64,000 bases of DNA, from positions 812,081-876,080 of the forward strand of contig NZ_JBJHDO010000002.1 of NCBI RefSeq assembly GCF_050958605.1, given 5' to 3'. A model generated the notes under the pieces. The model was not told the DNA's origin. It saw only the letters and a list, made by a program, of their open reading frames with translations, and searched no databases. Below are positions 25,495 through 34,679 of the stretch, in pieces. Each line of letters opens with the position of its first letter. The stretch's first letter is position 1. Source of the stretch: G016756615 sp050958605 (GTDB lineage Bacteria > Pseudomonadota > Alphaproteobacteria > Rhizobiales > Rhizobiaceae). The position numbers were made by a program, and so were the translations under genes.

Positions 25495-26133
25495 TCACCC
25501 CTTCGGCCTCAAACCTTCCAGATAAAGCTGCTCGAGGAAACGGGCCGCGTCCTCGAAGCGGCCTTCGCCGCCGCGGTCCGGCCCGAGCACTGCGCGGACC
25601 TGGACGTCGAAATCGGCGTAGTGCTGCGTGGTCGCCCAGATCGAGAAGATGAGATGCCAGGGATCGGTGGGGGCGATCTTGCCGGCGTGCATCCAGCCCT
25701 TCATCACCTCCGCCTTTTCATCGACCAACGTCTTCAGCTCGCCTTCCAGCATCGGCATGATGCGCGGCGCGCCCTGGATGATCTCATTGGCGAACAGCCT
25801 GCTCTCCCTTGGATAGTCGCGGGCCATCTCGAGCTTGCGGCGGATGTAGCTGCGCAGCTCCGTCATGGGGTCGCCGATGTCGTCGAGCTCGCGAAGCGGC
25901 GCCAGCCAGGTGTCGAGCAGGCGCTGGAGCAAGGTCCGGTGGATGTCTTCCTTGCTGCGGAAGTAATAGAGAAGGTTGGGTTTCGACATGCCGGCGGCTT
26001 CGGCGATCTGGTCGATGGTGGAGCCGCGGAACCCATGCGCGGAAAAGACTTCCAGCGCCGCCTCCAGAATGACTTCGCGCTTTTCCTGCTGGATGCGCGT
26101 GCGCCGCCGCGGCGTGACTGTGTCCACCGTCAT
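25495..26133 (-). CDS. TetR-family regulator, RutR-like
   Basis: A 212-residue repressor. The N-terminal helix-turn-helix is plain (IDQIAEAAGMSKPNLLYYF, residues ~40-58). The C-terminal part (RDYPRESRLFANEIIQGAP, TDPWHLIFSIWATTQHYADF) matches the RutR family, which senses uracil or thymine and controls pyrimidine use. It is divergent to the beta-alanine aminotransferase that opens the pyrimidine catabolic genes, with a 228-base gap between. Control of that operon is a strong inference. Confidence 0.9.
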   Translation of the reverse strand: MTVDTVTPRRRTRIQQEKREVILEAALEVFSAHGFRGSTIDQIAEAAGMSKPNLLYYFRSKEDIHRTLLQRLLDTWLAPLRELDDIGDPMTELRSYIRRKLEMARDYPRESRLFANEIIQGAPRIMPMLEGELKTLVDEKAEVMKGWMHAGKIAPTDPWHLIFSIWATTQHYADFDVQVRAVLGPDRGGEGRFEDAARFLEQLYLEGLRPKG

Positions 26134-26361
26134 GTCCTTCCCGCCGCCGAAAGACGGGTGCTGTGGCCCAATAGACTGGACCAGTTTATCCCGGACTGTG
26201 GAACGCGCCTTCGGTCGGACATTTCCGGTACTATTTCCTTGACCGCCAAAGCAGCGGTGCTAACGTTTGTCCAATCGGTCAAAAATTTGCGTAGCACGAA
26301 ATTATGACGAAGACCAAGCGTTGGCCGTAGCGAAACGAGAGACTGAAAGGAAAGCTTGGTC

Positions 26362-27690
26362 ATGTCGAACCGGCTGAAAGTCACGCCGAACGATCTCAGC
26401 GCATTCTGGATGCCTTTTACGGCAAACCGGCAGTTCAAGCAGGCGCCGCGGATGCTGGTTGCCGCGAAAGACATGCACTATACCGCCAGCGACGGTCGTC
26501 AGATCCTGGACGGTACTGCTGGTCTGTGGTGCGTCAATGCCGGCCATTGCCGGCCGAAGATCACCGAGGCGATCCGTGCTCAGGCAGGCGAGCTCGACTA
26601 TGCGCCGGCTTTCCAGATGGGCCATCCGATCGTTTTCGAACTGGCCAACCGGTTGGTCGACATCGCGCCCGCCGGAATGAACCATGTGTTCTTCACCAAT
26701 TCCGGCTCGGAATCGGTCGATACCGCACTCAAGATGGCGATCGCATATCATCGGGCTAAGGGCGACGGATCGCGGACCAGGCTGATCGGCCGCGAGCGCG
26801 GCTATCACGGCGTGAATTTCGGCGGTATTTCGGTCGGCGGCATCGTCAGCAATCGCAAGATGTTCGGCTCGCTGCTCACAGGGGTCGATCATCTGCCGCA
26901 CACCCATCTGCCGGAGAAGAACGCCTTCACCCGCGGCGAGCCGGAACACGGCGTAGAACTCGCCAACGAGCTTGAGCGCATCGTCGCGCTCCACGACGCC
27001 TCGACTATCGCCGCCGTCATCGTCGAGCCGGTGGCAGGCTCCACCGGCGTGCTGATCCCGCCGAAAGGCTATCTCAAGCGCCTGCGCGAGATCTGCGACA
27101 AACACGGCATCCTTCTCATTTTCGACGAGGTGATCACCGGTTTCGGTCGTCTGGGCACTCCGTTCGCCGCCGACTATTTCGGCGTGACGCCTGATATCAT
27201 CACCACGGCGAAAGGCGTGTCCAACGGCGTCATCCCGATGGGCGCGGTGTTCGTGAAGAAGGAGATCCACGACGTCTTCATGACCGGGCCTGAGCATCTC
27301 ATCGAGTTCTTCCATGGCTACACCTATTCGGGCAATCCGATCGCCTGCGCGGCGGCTCTCGGTGCGCTCGACACCTACAAGGAGGAAGGCCTGCTCACGC
27401 GGGGCGCCGAGCTGGAAGACTATTGGGCCGACGCGCTGCATTCGCTGAAGGGCGAGCCGCATGTCATCGACATCCGCAACATCGGCCTGATCGGCGCAAT
27501 CGAGCTGGAGCCGATTGCCGGTCAGCCGTCGAAACGCGCCTTCTCCGCCTTCGTGAAGGCATTCGAGCGAGGAGCGCTGATCCGCACGACCGGCGATATC
27601 ATCGCCTTGTCGCCTCCGCTGATCATCAGCAAGGGACAGATCAACGAACTGATCGACCATGTACGGGAAGTGCTGAGACTGATCGACTGA
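26362..27690 (+). CDS. Class III aminotransferase, beta-alanine (omega-amino acid):pyruvate type
   Basis: A 442-residue PLP enzyme. Motifs: GTAGLWCVNAGHCRP, FFTNSGSESVDTALKMA, LLIFDEVITGFGR (D255) and TTAKGVSNG with the PLP lysine K284. The sequence MGHPIVFELANRLVDIAP and the length fit beta-alanine:pyruvate aminotransferases. It removes the amino group of beta-alanine or 3-aminoisobutyrate, the end products of reductive pyrimidine breakdown. The ATG at 26362 is preferred to a TTG two codons earlier. First gene of the RutR-like-controlled set. Confidence 0.92.
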   Translation: MSNRLKVTPNDLSAFWMPFTANRQFKQAPRMLVAAKDMHYTASDGRQILDGTAGLWCVNAGHCRPKITEAIRAQAGELDYAPAFQMGHPIVFELANRLVDIAPAGMNHVFFTNSGSESVDTALKMAIAYHRAKGDGSRTRLIGRERGYHGVNFGGISVGGIVSNRKMFGSLLTGVDHLPHTHLPEKNAFTRGEPEHGVELANELERIVALHDASTIAAVIVEPVAGSTGVLIPPKGYLKRLREICDKHGILLIFDEVITGFGRLGTPFAADYFGVTPDIITTAKGVSNGVIPMGAVFVKKEIHDVFMTGPEHLIEFFHGYTYSGNPIACAAALGALDTYKEEGLLTRGAELEDYWADALHSLKGEPHVIDIRNIGLIGAIELEPIAGQPSKRAFSAFVKAFERGALIRTTGDIIALSPPLIISKGQINELIDHVREVLRLID

Positions 27691-27705
27691 GGCTTCGGCC
27701 TGTCG

Positions 27706-27731
27706 GAGGTCGGCGGGCAGCCGCCGACCTC
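27706..27731 (+). terminator. Hairpin after the aminotransferase gene
   Basis: GAGGTCGGCGG pairs perfectly with CCGCCGACCTC over 11 bases with loop GCAG; TTC follows without a long T-run. It lies in the 72-base gap before the amidohydrolase, so it may attenuate rather than stop transcription. Confidence 0.5.
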
Positions 27732-27762
27732 TTCAACCGCTTGAAGGACAAGGACTACAGGA

Positions 27763-29013
27763 ATGGCCGCCCCCGGCGAAAATCTGCGAATCAATTCAGA
27801 CCGTTTGTGGGATTCGCTGATGGAAATGGCGAAGATCGGCCCGGGCGTCGCGGGCGGCAATAACCGCCAGACGCTGACCGACGAGGACGGCGAGGGGCGG
27901 CGGCTTTTCAAGAAGTGGTGCGACGAGGCCGGCCTGGAGATGGCCGTCGACCAGATGGGCTCCATGTTCGCCCGCCGGGAGGGCACCGACCCCGAGGCCT
28001 TGCCCGTCTATGTCGGCAGCCATCTCGACACGCAGCCGACCGGCGGCAAGTTCGACGGCGTGCTCGGAGTGCTGGGCGGCCTGGAAGTCGTGCGCACGCT
28101 CAACGATCTCGGCATCAAGACCAAGCACCCGATCGTTGTCACCAACTGGACCAACGAGGAGGGCACTCGTTTCGCCCCGCCCATGATCGCGTCCGGCGTC
28201 TTCGCCGGGGTTCACGAGCTCGAATGGGCCTATGACCGTAGGGATGCGAAGGGCAAGCGCTTCGGCGACGAGCTGGAGCGCATCGGCTGGAAGGGCGACG
28301 AGCCCGTGGGCTCGCGCAAGATGAAGGCCTTCTTCGAGCTCCATATCGAGCAAGGGCCGATCCTCGAGGATGAAGGCATCGACATCGGCGTGGTCACCCA
28401 TGGCCAAGGGCTGAAATGGCTGCAGGTCACGCTTATCGGCAAGGAGAGCCATACCGGTTCGACGCCGATGCCGAAGCGGCGGAATGCAGGCCTCGGCATG
28501 GCCCGCGTCACCGAACTCGTGCATGAGATCGCGATGGACTACCAGCCCGATGCCGTCGGCGCGGTCGGCCACGTGGAGGTCTATCCGAACTCGCGCAACA
28601 TCATCGCGGGCAAGACCGTCTTCACCATCGACATCCGCTCCCCCGAGAAGGAAGTGCTCGATACCATGGATGCGCGCATCCGGGAGGGCATCCACACGAT
28701 CTGCGAGGCGCTCGACATCGGCTACGAGATCGAGCAGGTCGGCCATTTCGATCCCGTTGCTTTCGACAAGAACTGCGTGAAGGCCGTTCGTGATGCGGCC
28801 GAGCGGCTCGGCTACACGCATCGCAACATCATTGCCGGCGCCGGTCACGACGCCTGCTGGATCAACCGCGTCACGCCGACCGCCATGGTCTTCTGCCCAT
28901 GCGTCGACGGCCTGTCGCACAACGAGGCCGAGGACATCTCCAAGGAATGGGCGGCGGCGGGCGCCGACGTGCTGTTCCATGCCGTGGTCGAGACGGCGGA
29001 GATCGTCGAATGA
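27763..29013 (+). CDS. N-carbamoyl-beta-alanine amidohydrolase (M20 family Zn hydrolase)
   Basis: A 416-residue metal-dependent amidohydrolase of the hydantoinase/carbamoylase family. GSHLDTQPTGGKFDGVLG, NWTNEEGTRF, FELHIEQGPILE and AGHDACW supply the two-metal site. In this context it should cleave N-carbamoyl-beta-alanine to beta-alanine, CO2 and ammonia, between the dihydropyrimidinase and the aminotransferase. Allantoate or N-carbamoyl-amino-acid hydrolases look similar; the neighbours decide the call. Confidence 0.9.
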   Translation: MAAPGENLRINSDRLWDSLMEMAKIGPGVAGGNNRQTLTDEDGEGRRLFKKWCDEAGLEMAVDQMGSMFARREGTDPEALPVYVGSHLDTQPTGGKFDGVLGVLGGLEVVRTLNDLGIKTKHPIVVTNWTNEEGTRFAPPMIASGVFAGVHELEWAYDRRDAKGKRFGDELERIGWKGDEPVGSRKMKAFFELHIEQGPILEDEGIDIGVVTHGQGLKWLQVTLIGKESHTGSTPMPKRRNAGLGMARVTELVHEIAMDYQPDAVGAVGHVEVYPNSRNIIAGKTVFTIDIRSPEKEVLDTMDARIREGIHTICEALDIGYEIEQVGHFDPVAFDKNCVKAVRDAAERLGYTHRNIIAGAGHDACWINRVTPTAMVFCPCVDGLSHNEAEDISKEWAAAGADVLFHAVVETAEIVE

Positions 29014-29076
29014 GGTAATATCCGCTCACACTTTCAACGCGATGCAAAAAACGCGGGAAAACAAGGGGAACCAGAA

Positions 29077-30528
29077 ATGACGAGAGTTATCAGGAACGGC
29101 ACGATCGTCACCGCCGACCGTACGTGGAAGGCCGACGTGCTGTTCAGCCATGGGAAGATCGTCGCCATCGGGCCGGGTCTTCATGGCGACCACGAGTTCG
29201 ACGCCACCGGCTGCTACGTCATGCCGGGCGGTATCGACCCGCACACACATCTCGAGATGCCCTTCATGGGCACCTACTCGGCCGACGATTTCGAGAGCGG
29301 CACGCGCGCCTCGCTGGCCGGCGGCACCACGACCGTCGTCGATTTCTGCCTTCCGTCGCCCGGCCAGTCGCTGCTCGAAGCGCTGCAGATGTGGGACAAC
29401 AAGACATCGAAGGCGTCCTGCGACTACTCCTTCCACATGGCCATCACCTGGTGGAGCGAGCAGGTCTTCAACGAGATGGCCGAGGTCGTCGACAAGGGCA
29501 TCACGTCCTTCAAGCATTTCATGGCCTATAAGGGCGCGCTGATGGTCAATGACGACGAGATGTACTCGTCGTTCCAGCGCTGCGCGGCGCTGGGTGCGCT
29601 GCCGCTCGTCCATGCCGAGAATGGCGACGTCGTCGCCCAGCTCCAGCAGAAGCTGCTGGCGGAGGGCAATGACGGGCCGGAGGCGCATGCCTATTCGCGG
29701 CCGCCCGAGGTCGAGGGCGAGGCGACGAACCGCGCGATCATGATCGCCGACATGGCGGGCACGCCGCTTTATGTCGTTCATGTCTCCTGCGAGCAGTCGC
29801 ACGAGGCCATCCGCCGCGCCCGCCATAAGGGCATGCGGGTGTATGGCGAACCCCTCATACAGCACCTGACGCTCGACGAGACCGAATATTTCGACAAGGA
29901 CTGGGATCATGCGGCGCGACGCGTCATGAGCCCTCCGTTCCGCAACAAGCTGCATCAGGATTCTCTGTGGGCAGGCCTTCAGGCGGGTTCATTGCAGGTC
30001 GTGGCCACCGATCATTGCGCCTTCACGACCGAGCAGAAGCGCTTCGGGGTCGGCGACTTCACCAAGATCCCCAATGGCACGGGCGGCCTGGAAGACCGGC
30101 TGCCGGTGCTGTGGACCGCGGGCGTCAATACGGGCCGGCTGACGATGAACGAGTTCGTCGCGGTGACCTCGACCAACATCGCCAAGATCCTCAACATGTA
30201 TCCGAGGAAGGGCGCGATCGTCGAAGGCGCCGATGCCGACATCATCGTCTGGGATCCCAAGCGCAAGAAGACGATCAGCGCCGCCAAGCAGCAGTCGGTC
30301 ATCGACTACAACGTCTTCGAGGGCTTCGAGGTGACGGGCCTGCCGCGCTTCGTCTTCACACGCGGCGAGCTCGCGATCCAGGAAAGCGACGTCAAGACCA
30401 AGCCCGGCCATGGCGAGTTCGTCGCGCGCGAGCCACATGGCGCTGTGAACCGGGCGCTGTCGACCTGGAAGGAGGTCGTGGCGCCGCGCAAGGTGGAGCG
30501 CACCGGCATCCCTGCCAGCGGCGTCTGA
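29077..30528 (+). CDS. hydA: Dihydropyrimidinase / D-hydantoinase
   Basis: A 483-residue cyclic amidohydrolase that opens dihydrouracil, dihydrothymine or hydantoins. The metal motif is DPHTHLEMP (H56, H58); the carbamylated lysine is in FMAYKGA (K152); VHAENGD and ATDHCAF complete the site. AAGGGGAA precedes the ATG. It lies 63 bases after the carbamoylase gene and is followed by a GC-rich hairpin, then the ABC importer genes. Confidence 0.95.
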   Translation: MTRVIRNGTIVTADRTWKADVLFSHGKIVAIGPGLHGDHEFDATGCYVMPGGIDPHTHLEMPFMGTYSADDFESGTRASLAGGTTTVVDFCLPSPGQSLLEALQMWDNKTSKASCDYSFHMAITWWSEQVFNEMAEVVDKGITSFKHFMAYKGALMVNDDEMYSSFQRCAALGALPLVHAENGDVVAQLQQKLLAEGNDGPEAHAYSRPPEVEGEATNRAIMIADMAGTPLYVVHVSCEQSHEAIRRARHKGMRVYGEPLIQHLTLDETEYFDKDWDHAARRVMSPPFRNKLHQDSLWAGLQAGSLQVVATDHCAFTTEQKRFGVGDFTKIPNGTGGLEDRLPVLWTAGVNTGRLTMNEFVAVTSTNIAKILNMYPRKGAIVEGADADIIVWDPKRKKTISAAKQQSVIDYNVFEGFEVTGLPRFVFTRGELAIQESDVKTKPGHGEFVAREPHGAVNRALSTWKEVVAPRKVERTGIPASGV

Positions 30529-30539
30529 CGCGGGCGGTC

Positions 30540-30560
30540 GCCGCGCCTCGGCGGCGCGGC
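30540..30560 (+). terminator. GC-rich hairpin after hydA
   Basis: GCCGCGCC pairs with GGCGCGGC over 8 bases with loop TCGGC, followed by TTAT. It separates the enzyme genes from the transporter genes by a likely partial terminator. Confidence 0.5.
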
Positions 30561-30700
30561 TTATGGATGTTCCCAGCGTAACACGAGGGCGGGATGATAA
30601 GTGTGAAGTCGTATGTCGCGGCCGGGCATTGCGCCGAGCTGTCGGTGTTTGCCATATTCGACGGCGAGGGGACGCCGGGAAAAGAGGTCGAGCCTTGCTC

Positions 30701-31510
30701 ATGACCGTCAATCAAGCCACGACCGGCGCCAAGGCCACCGTCGTCGAAGCCAGAAAGCTCGGTCTCGCCTTCCAGACCAATGACGGTCCGGTCCAGGCTC
30801 TATCGGATGTCGACCTGGCAATAGGCAAGGGCGAGTTCGTGTCCTTTATCGGTCCTTCGGGATGCGGCAAGACGACGTTCCTGCGGGTGATCGCGGATCT
30901 GGAGAAGCCGACCGCCGGCACCATCTCGGTCAACGGCCAAACGCCGGAACAGGCGCGCAAGGCGCGTGCCTACGGTTACGTGTTCCAAGCCCCGGCCCTC
31001 TATCCCTGGCGAACGATCGAACGCAACGTCGCGCTGCCGCTCGAGATCATGGGGGTCGCGCCGGACGAGCGGAAGGAGCGCATCAGGAGAACACTGGAAC
31101 TCGTCAATCTCGGCGGTTTCGAGAAGAAATATCCCTGGCAATTGTCCGGCGGGATGCAACAGCGCGCCTCGATCGCCCGGGCGCTGGCCTTCGACGCCGA
31201 TCTTCTGCTCATGGACGAGCCGTTCGGGGCGCTCGACGAGATCGTGCGCGATCACCTGAACGAGCAACTCCTGCAATTGTGGGCGAGAACCAACAAAACC
31301 ATCTGTTTCGTCACCCACTCGATCCCCGAGGCCGTCTACCTGTCGACGCGCATCGTGGTGATGTCGCCGCGGCCGGGGCGGGTGACCGGCGTGATCGAGT
31401 CGACCTTGCCTCAGGAACGGCCGCTCGACATCCGGGAGTCGCCGGAATTCCTGGCCATCGCCGCACGGGTCCGCGACGGGCTGAGGGCAGGGCATAGTTA
31501 TGAGGTGTAG
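30701..31510 (+). CDS. ABC importer ATP-binding protein (NitT/TauT type)
   Basis: A 269-residue ATPase. Walker A GPSGCGKT at 51-58, signature LSGGMQQRASIARAL, Walker B LLLMDEPFGALD, switch FVTHSIPEAV. The family handles nitrate, taurine, sulfonates and thiamine precursors; the companion binding protein and the neighbours here point to a pyrimidine or hydantoin. The ATG at 30701 follows GAGGTCGAG; a longer frame covers the intergenic hairpin region and is rejected. Confidence 0.92.
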   Translation: MTVNQATTGAKATVVEARKLGLAFQTNDGPVQALSDVDLAIGKGEFVSFIGPSGCGKTTFLRVIADLEKPTAGTISVNGQTPEQARKARAYGYVFQAPALYPWRTIERNVALPLEIMGVAPDERKERIRRTLELVNLGGFEKKYPWQLSGGMQQRASIARALAFDADLLLMDEPFGALDEIVRDHLNEQLLQLWARTNKTICFVTHSIPEAVYLSTRIVVMSPRPGRVTGVIESTLPQERPLDIRESPEFLAIAARVRDGLRAGHSYEV

Positions 31511-31543
31511 GGCATTGGAGCCGTGGGGACGCTCTACGGGAGG

Positions 31544-31701
31544 CACCCCCCTCTGGCCTGCCGGCCATCTCCCCCTCAAGGGGGGAGATTGGCTGTCACG
31601 ACCGCTTTCGCCAACCACCGATGTTGTAGGAAAATCGCTCACGGCTAAGCTGCCAATCTCCCCCCTTGAGGGGGAGATGGCCGGCAGGCCAGAGGGGGGT
31701 G
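31544..31701. repeat. Palindromic intergenic element, copy D, inside the ABC operon
   Basis: The same element as copies B, C and E, but both arms carry TGGCC/GGCCA in the small hairpin. It fills most of the 198-base gap between the ATPase and first permease genes. Its right end, GAGGGGGGTG, stops 7 bases before the permease ATG and is the only Shine-Dalgarno-like sequence there. Confidence 0.88.
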
Positions 31702-31708
31702 TTTTCGG

Positions 31709-32635
31709 ATGACAGCCCTCTCCATGGAAGCGCTTGCAGTCCGCCAGCTAGGCGTCTTTTCACGCCTCATGGCCGGCAATGCCATTCCTGTCCTGATCGT
31801 GGTCGCGGCCATTGTGGCGGTCTGGTATGGTTTCGCGATCTACCTCAACACGCCCTGGCAGCTCGACGTTTATCAGAAGGCAGGCGCGGCCTGGACCTAT
31901 GGCGACCTCGTGCGCGATACGCTGCACCAGGAGCGGCCGGTGCTGCCGTCGCCGCTACAAGTCGTCGAGGAACTGTGGAAGACGACGGTGCAGGTTGCGC
32001 CGACGTCCAAGCGCAGCCTTGTCTTCCATGGCTGGGTGACGCTGTCGTCGACGCTGCTCGGCTTCGCCATGGGGACGCTGCTCGGCATCCTGCTCGCCGT
32101 GTTCATCGTCCACAACCGCGCCATGGACCGCTCGGTCATGCCGTGGATCGTGGCGAGCCAGACCATCCCGATCCTGGCGATTGCGCCGATGATCATCGTC
32201 GTGCTCAACGCGGTCGGACTTTCCGGCCTCGTCCCGAAGGCGCTGATCTCGACTTACCTGTCCTTCTTCCCGATCGTGGTCGGCATGGTGACAGGGTTGC
32301 GGAGCCCCGAGCCGATCCAACTCGACCTCATGCACACTTATAATGCGAGCCGTAGCCAGATCTTTTGGAAGCTGCGCTGGCCAAGCTCCATGCCCTATCT
32401 GTTCACGTCGATGAAGGTGGCGGTTGCGATCAGCCTCGTCGGCGCGATCGTCGGCGAACTGCCGACGGGCGCCGTGGCCGGGCTCGGCGCAAGGCTGCTC
32501 GCTGGGTCCTATTATGGCCAGACCGTGCAGATCTGGGCGGCGCTTTTCGCTGCCGCGGCGATTGCCGCGGTGCTCGTCATGATCGTCGGCATCTTCCACC
32601 GCCTGGTGCTGAAGCGCATGGGGGCGAAGCCATGA
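31709..32635 (+). CDS. ABC importer permease 1 (NitT/TauT type)
   Basis: A 308-residue inner-membrane permease with about six to seven helices; the EAA-type loop is in the region LMHTYNASRSQIFWKLRWPS. Helix one is near 24-46. It begins right after the palindromic repeat, whose terminal GGGGGG serves as the likely ribosome site. It overlaps the second permease as ATGA, so the two are made together. Confidence 0.9.
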   Translation: MTALSMEALAVRQLGVFSRLMAGNAIPVLIVVAAIVAVWYGFAIYLNTPWQLDVYQKAGAAWTYGDLVRDTLHQERPVLPSPLQVVEELWKTTVQVAPTSKRSLVFHGWVTLSSTLLGFAMGTLLGILLAVFIVHNRAMDRSVMPWIVASQTIPILAIAPMIIVVLNAVGLSGLVPKALISTYLSFFPIVVGMVTGLRSPEPIQLDLMHTYNASRSQIFWKLRWPSSMPYLFTSMKVAVAISLVGAIVGELPTGAVAGLGARLLAGSYYGQTVQIWAALFAAAAIAAVLVMIVGIFHRLVLKRMGAKP

Positions 32636-33501
32636 ATGCGGGCATCCTGATCGGCGCGCTGGCGTTCTGGATCGTTGCCTGGGCGGCCAATGAATGGCTC
32701 GTGCGCCAGAAGCCCGCAGGCTGGCTGGCGGCGAGACTTGTCGGTCTCATGGTGCCGGCGCTGTTCGGCGTCACCATACTGGTGCTCTGGGAAGGCATCG
32801 TGCGAGGTTTCAACATACCCAGCGTGCTGCTGCCGCCACCGTCGCTGATCTGGTTCCGGATCGTCACCTCCGTGCCGACCCTGGTTGCAGACTTCAAGCA
32901 GACCTTCTTGAAGGCGGTGCTGATCGGCTACGCGATCGGCTGCGGCGCCGGTTTCGGCGTTGCGATCCTCATCGACCGCTCGCCTTTCCTCCAGCGCGGT
33001 CTGCTGCCGCTCGGCAACTTCATCTCGGCCCTGCCGGTGATCGGCATCGCCCCCATCCTCGTGATGTGGTTCGGCTTCGACTGGCCGTCCAAGGCAGCGG
33101 TGGTCGTGGTGATGACCTTTTTCCCGATGCTGGTGAACACGGTACAGGGGCTCGCCTCGGCGAGCGCCATGGAGCGCGACCTGATGCACACCTATGCCGC
33201 CGGCTATTGGCAGACGCTGTTCAAGCTCAGGCTGCCGGCAGCGGCGCCCTTCATCTTCAATGCGCTGAAGATCAACTCGACGCTGGCCCTCATCGGCGCC
33301 ATCGTGGCGGAGTTCTTCGGCACTCCTATTGTCGGCATGGGCTTCCGGATCTCGACGGAGGTGGGCCGGATGAATGTCGACATGGTCTGGGCGGAAATCG
33401 CGGTGGCGGCACTTGCGGGTTCCGTCTTCTACGGCGTCGTCGCGCTTGTCGAAAGAGCGGCCACGTTCTGGCACCCGTCTGTCCGTGGAGGGACAGGCTA
33501 A
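32632..33501 (+). CDS. ABC importer permease 2 (NitT/TauT type)
   Basis: A 289-residue permease with about six helices and the EAA-type loop LMHTYAAGYWQTLFKLRLPA. It is paralogous to permease 1, and the pair would form the heterodimeric channel. The ATG overlaps the preceding TGA. A longer upstream frame overlaps permease 1 and is not used. Substrate as for the transporter: probably a pyrimidine or related ring. Confidence 0.9.
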   Translation: MNAGILIGALAFWIVAWAANEWLVRQKPAGWLAARLVGLMVPALFGVTILVLWEGIVRGFNIPSVLLPPPSLIWFRIVTSVPTLVADFKQTFLKAVLIGYAIGCGAGFGVAILIDRSPFLQRGLLPLGNFISALPVIGIAPILVMWFGFDWPSKAAVVVVMTFFPMLVNTVQGLASASAMERDLMHTYAAGYWQTLFKLRLPAAAPFIFNALKINSTLALIGAIVAEFFGTPIVGMGFRISTEVGRMNVDMVWAEIAVAALAGSVFYGVVALVERAATFWHPSVRGGTG

Positions 33502-33519
33502 CTTCAGAGGGAAACAAAA

Positions 33520-34509
33520 ATGAAGGCATTGATGGTTTCACTGCTGGCCGGCGCGATGTCGCTGGCGGCTTTCCAGGCGATGGCCGCCGACAAGGTCACG
33601 CTGCAGCTCAAATGGGTTACCCAGGCCCAATTCGGGGGCTACTACGTGGCCAAGGACAAGGGGTTTTACGAGGAGGAGAACCTCGACGTCGAAATCAAGC
33701 CGGGCGGCCCCGATATTGCCCCGGCGCAGGTGCTGGCCGGCGGCGGCGCCGACGTGATCATCGACTGGATGCCGTCGGCCCTGGCGACGCGCGAGAAGGG
33801 CGTGCCGCTCGTCAACATCGCCCAGCCGTTCAAATCATCCGGAATGATGCTGACCTGCCGCAAGGATACCGGCATCACGAAGCCCGACGACTTCAAGGGC
33901 AGAACCCTCGGCGTCTGGTTCTTCGGCAACGAATATCCGTTCCTGTCCTGGATGAGCACGCTCGGCATCAAGACCGAAGGCGGTCCTGATGGTGTTACAG
34001 TGCTGAAGCAGGGCTTCAATGTCGATCCGCTCCTGCAGAAGCAGGCCGACTGCATCTCGACGATGACCTACAACGAGTATTGGCAGGTGATCGACGCTGG
34101 CATCAAGCCGGAGGAACTCATCAACTTCAAATATGAAGACCAGGGCGTCGCAACGCTGGAAGACGGCATCTATGTGCTCGAGGACAAGCTCAAGGACCCC
34201 GCATTCGCGGACAAGATGGTGCGCTTCGTGCGTGCGTCCATGAAGGGTTGGAAATACGCCGAGGAGAACAGCGACGAGGCCGCGATGATCGTGCTCGACA
34301 ATGACGCCACCGGCGCCCAGACCGAAAAGCACCAGAAGCGCATGATGTCGGAAATCGCCAAGCTCACGGCCGGCTCGAACGGAAAGCTCGACGAGGCGGA
34401 CTACAAGCGCACCGTCGCCACGCTCCTCAAGGGCGGTTCTGACCCGGTCATCAGCAAGGAGCCGGAGGGCGCCTTCACGCATGAGATCACGGACAAGGCG
34501 CTGAAGTAG
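33520..34509 (+). CDS. Periplasmic substrate-binding protein, NMT1/THI5-like
   Basis: A 329-residue binding protein with a signal peptide (cut near AMA-ADK, residue 22). The N-terminal lobe word LKWVTQAQFGGYYVAKDKGF is typical of NMT1/THI5-like proteins that bind pyrimidine-containing thiamine precursors. Next to pyrimidine catabolism this favours a pyrimidine or hydantoin ligand. GAGGGAAAC precedes the ATG. It ends the transporter set and is followed by a textbook terminator. Confidence 0.92.
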   Translation: MKALMVSLLAGAMSLAAFQAMAADKVTLQLKWVTQAQFGGYYVAKDKGFYEEENLDVEIKPGGPDIAPAQVLAGGGADVIIDWMPSALATREKGVPLVNIAQPFKSSGMMLTCRKDTGITKPDDFKGRTLGVWFFGNEYPFLSWMSTLGIKTEGGPDGVTVLKQGFNVDPLLQKQADCISTMTYNEYWQVIDAGIKPEELINFKYEDQGVATLEDGIYVLEDKLKDPAFADKMVRFVRASMKGWKYAEENSDEAAMIVLDNDATGAQTEKHQKRMMSEIAKLTAGSNGKLDEADYKRTVATLLKGGSDPVISKEPEGAFTHEITDKALK

Positions 34510-34534
34510 AAGCGCGACGAGCGGAACTTGAGAG

Positions 34535-34559
34535 AAGGGGCGAGCGATCGCCCCTTTTT
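34535..34559 (+). terminator. Rho-independent terminator of the pyrimidine transporter genes
   Basis: GGGGCGA (37-43 of the 34500s) pairs with TCGCCCC across a GCGA tetraloop, extended by two A-T pairs, and is followed by TTTTT. Confidence 0.88.
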
Positions 34560-34581
34560 CAGGCCATGGCATAAGGCGCGG

Positions 34582-34606
34582 GAAACATTTCGGGTGCGGC
34601 ATCGTT
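34582..34606 (+). promoter_or_regulatory. Possible EcfG-type stress promoter before the CHRD gene
   Basis: GAAAC at 34582-34586 and CGTT at 34603-34606 are 16 bases apart. The alphaproteobacterial general-stress consensus is GGAAC-N16/17-CGTT, so there is one mismatch. A small hairpin (GCCGGAG/CTCCGGC, 34640-34659) lies in the presumed leader. Low confidence. Confidence 0.3.
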
Positions 34607-34679
34607 GACGATGTCGGGTTCCGGTCGCGGCCGGGCTACGCCGGAGGCGGGTCTCCGGCGGCAACTTGGAGGTTATCTC

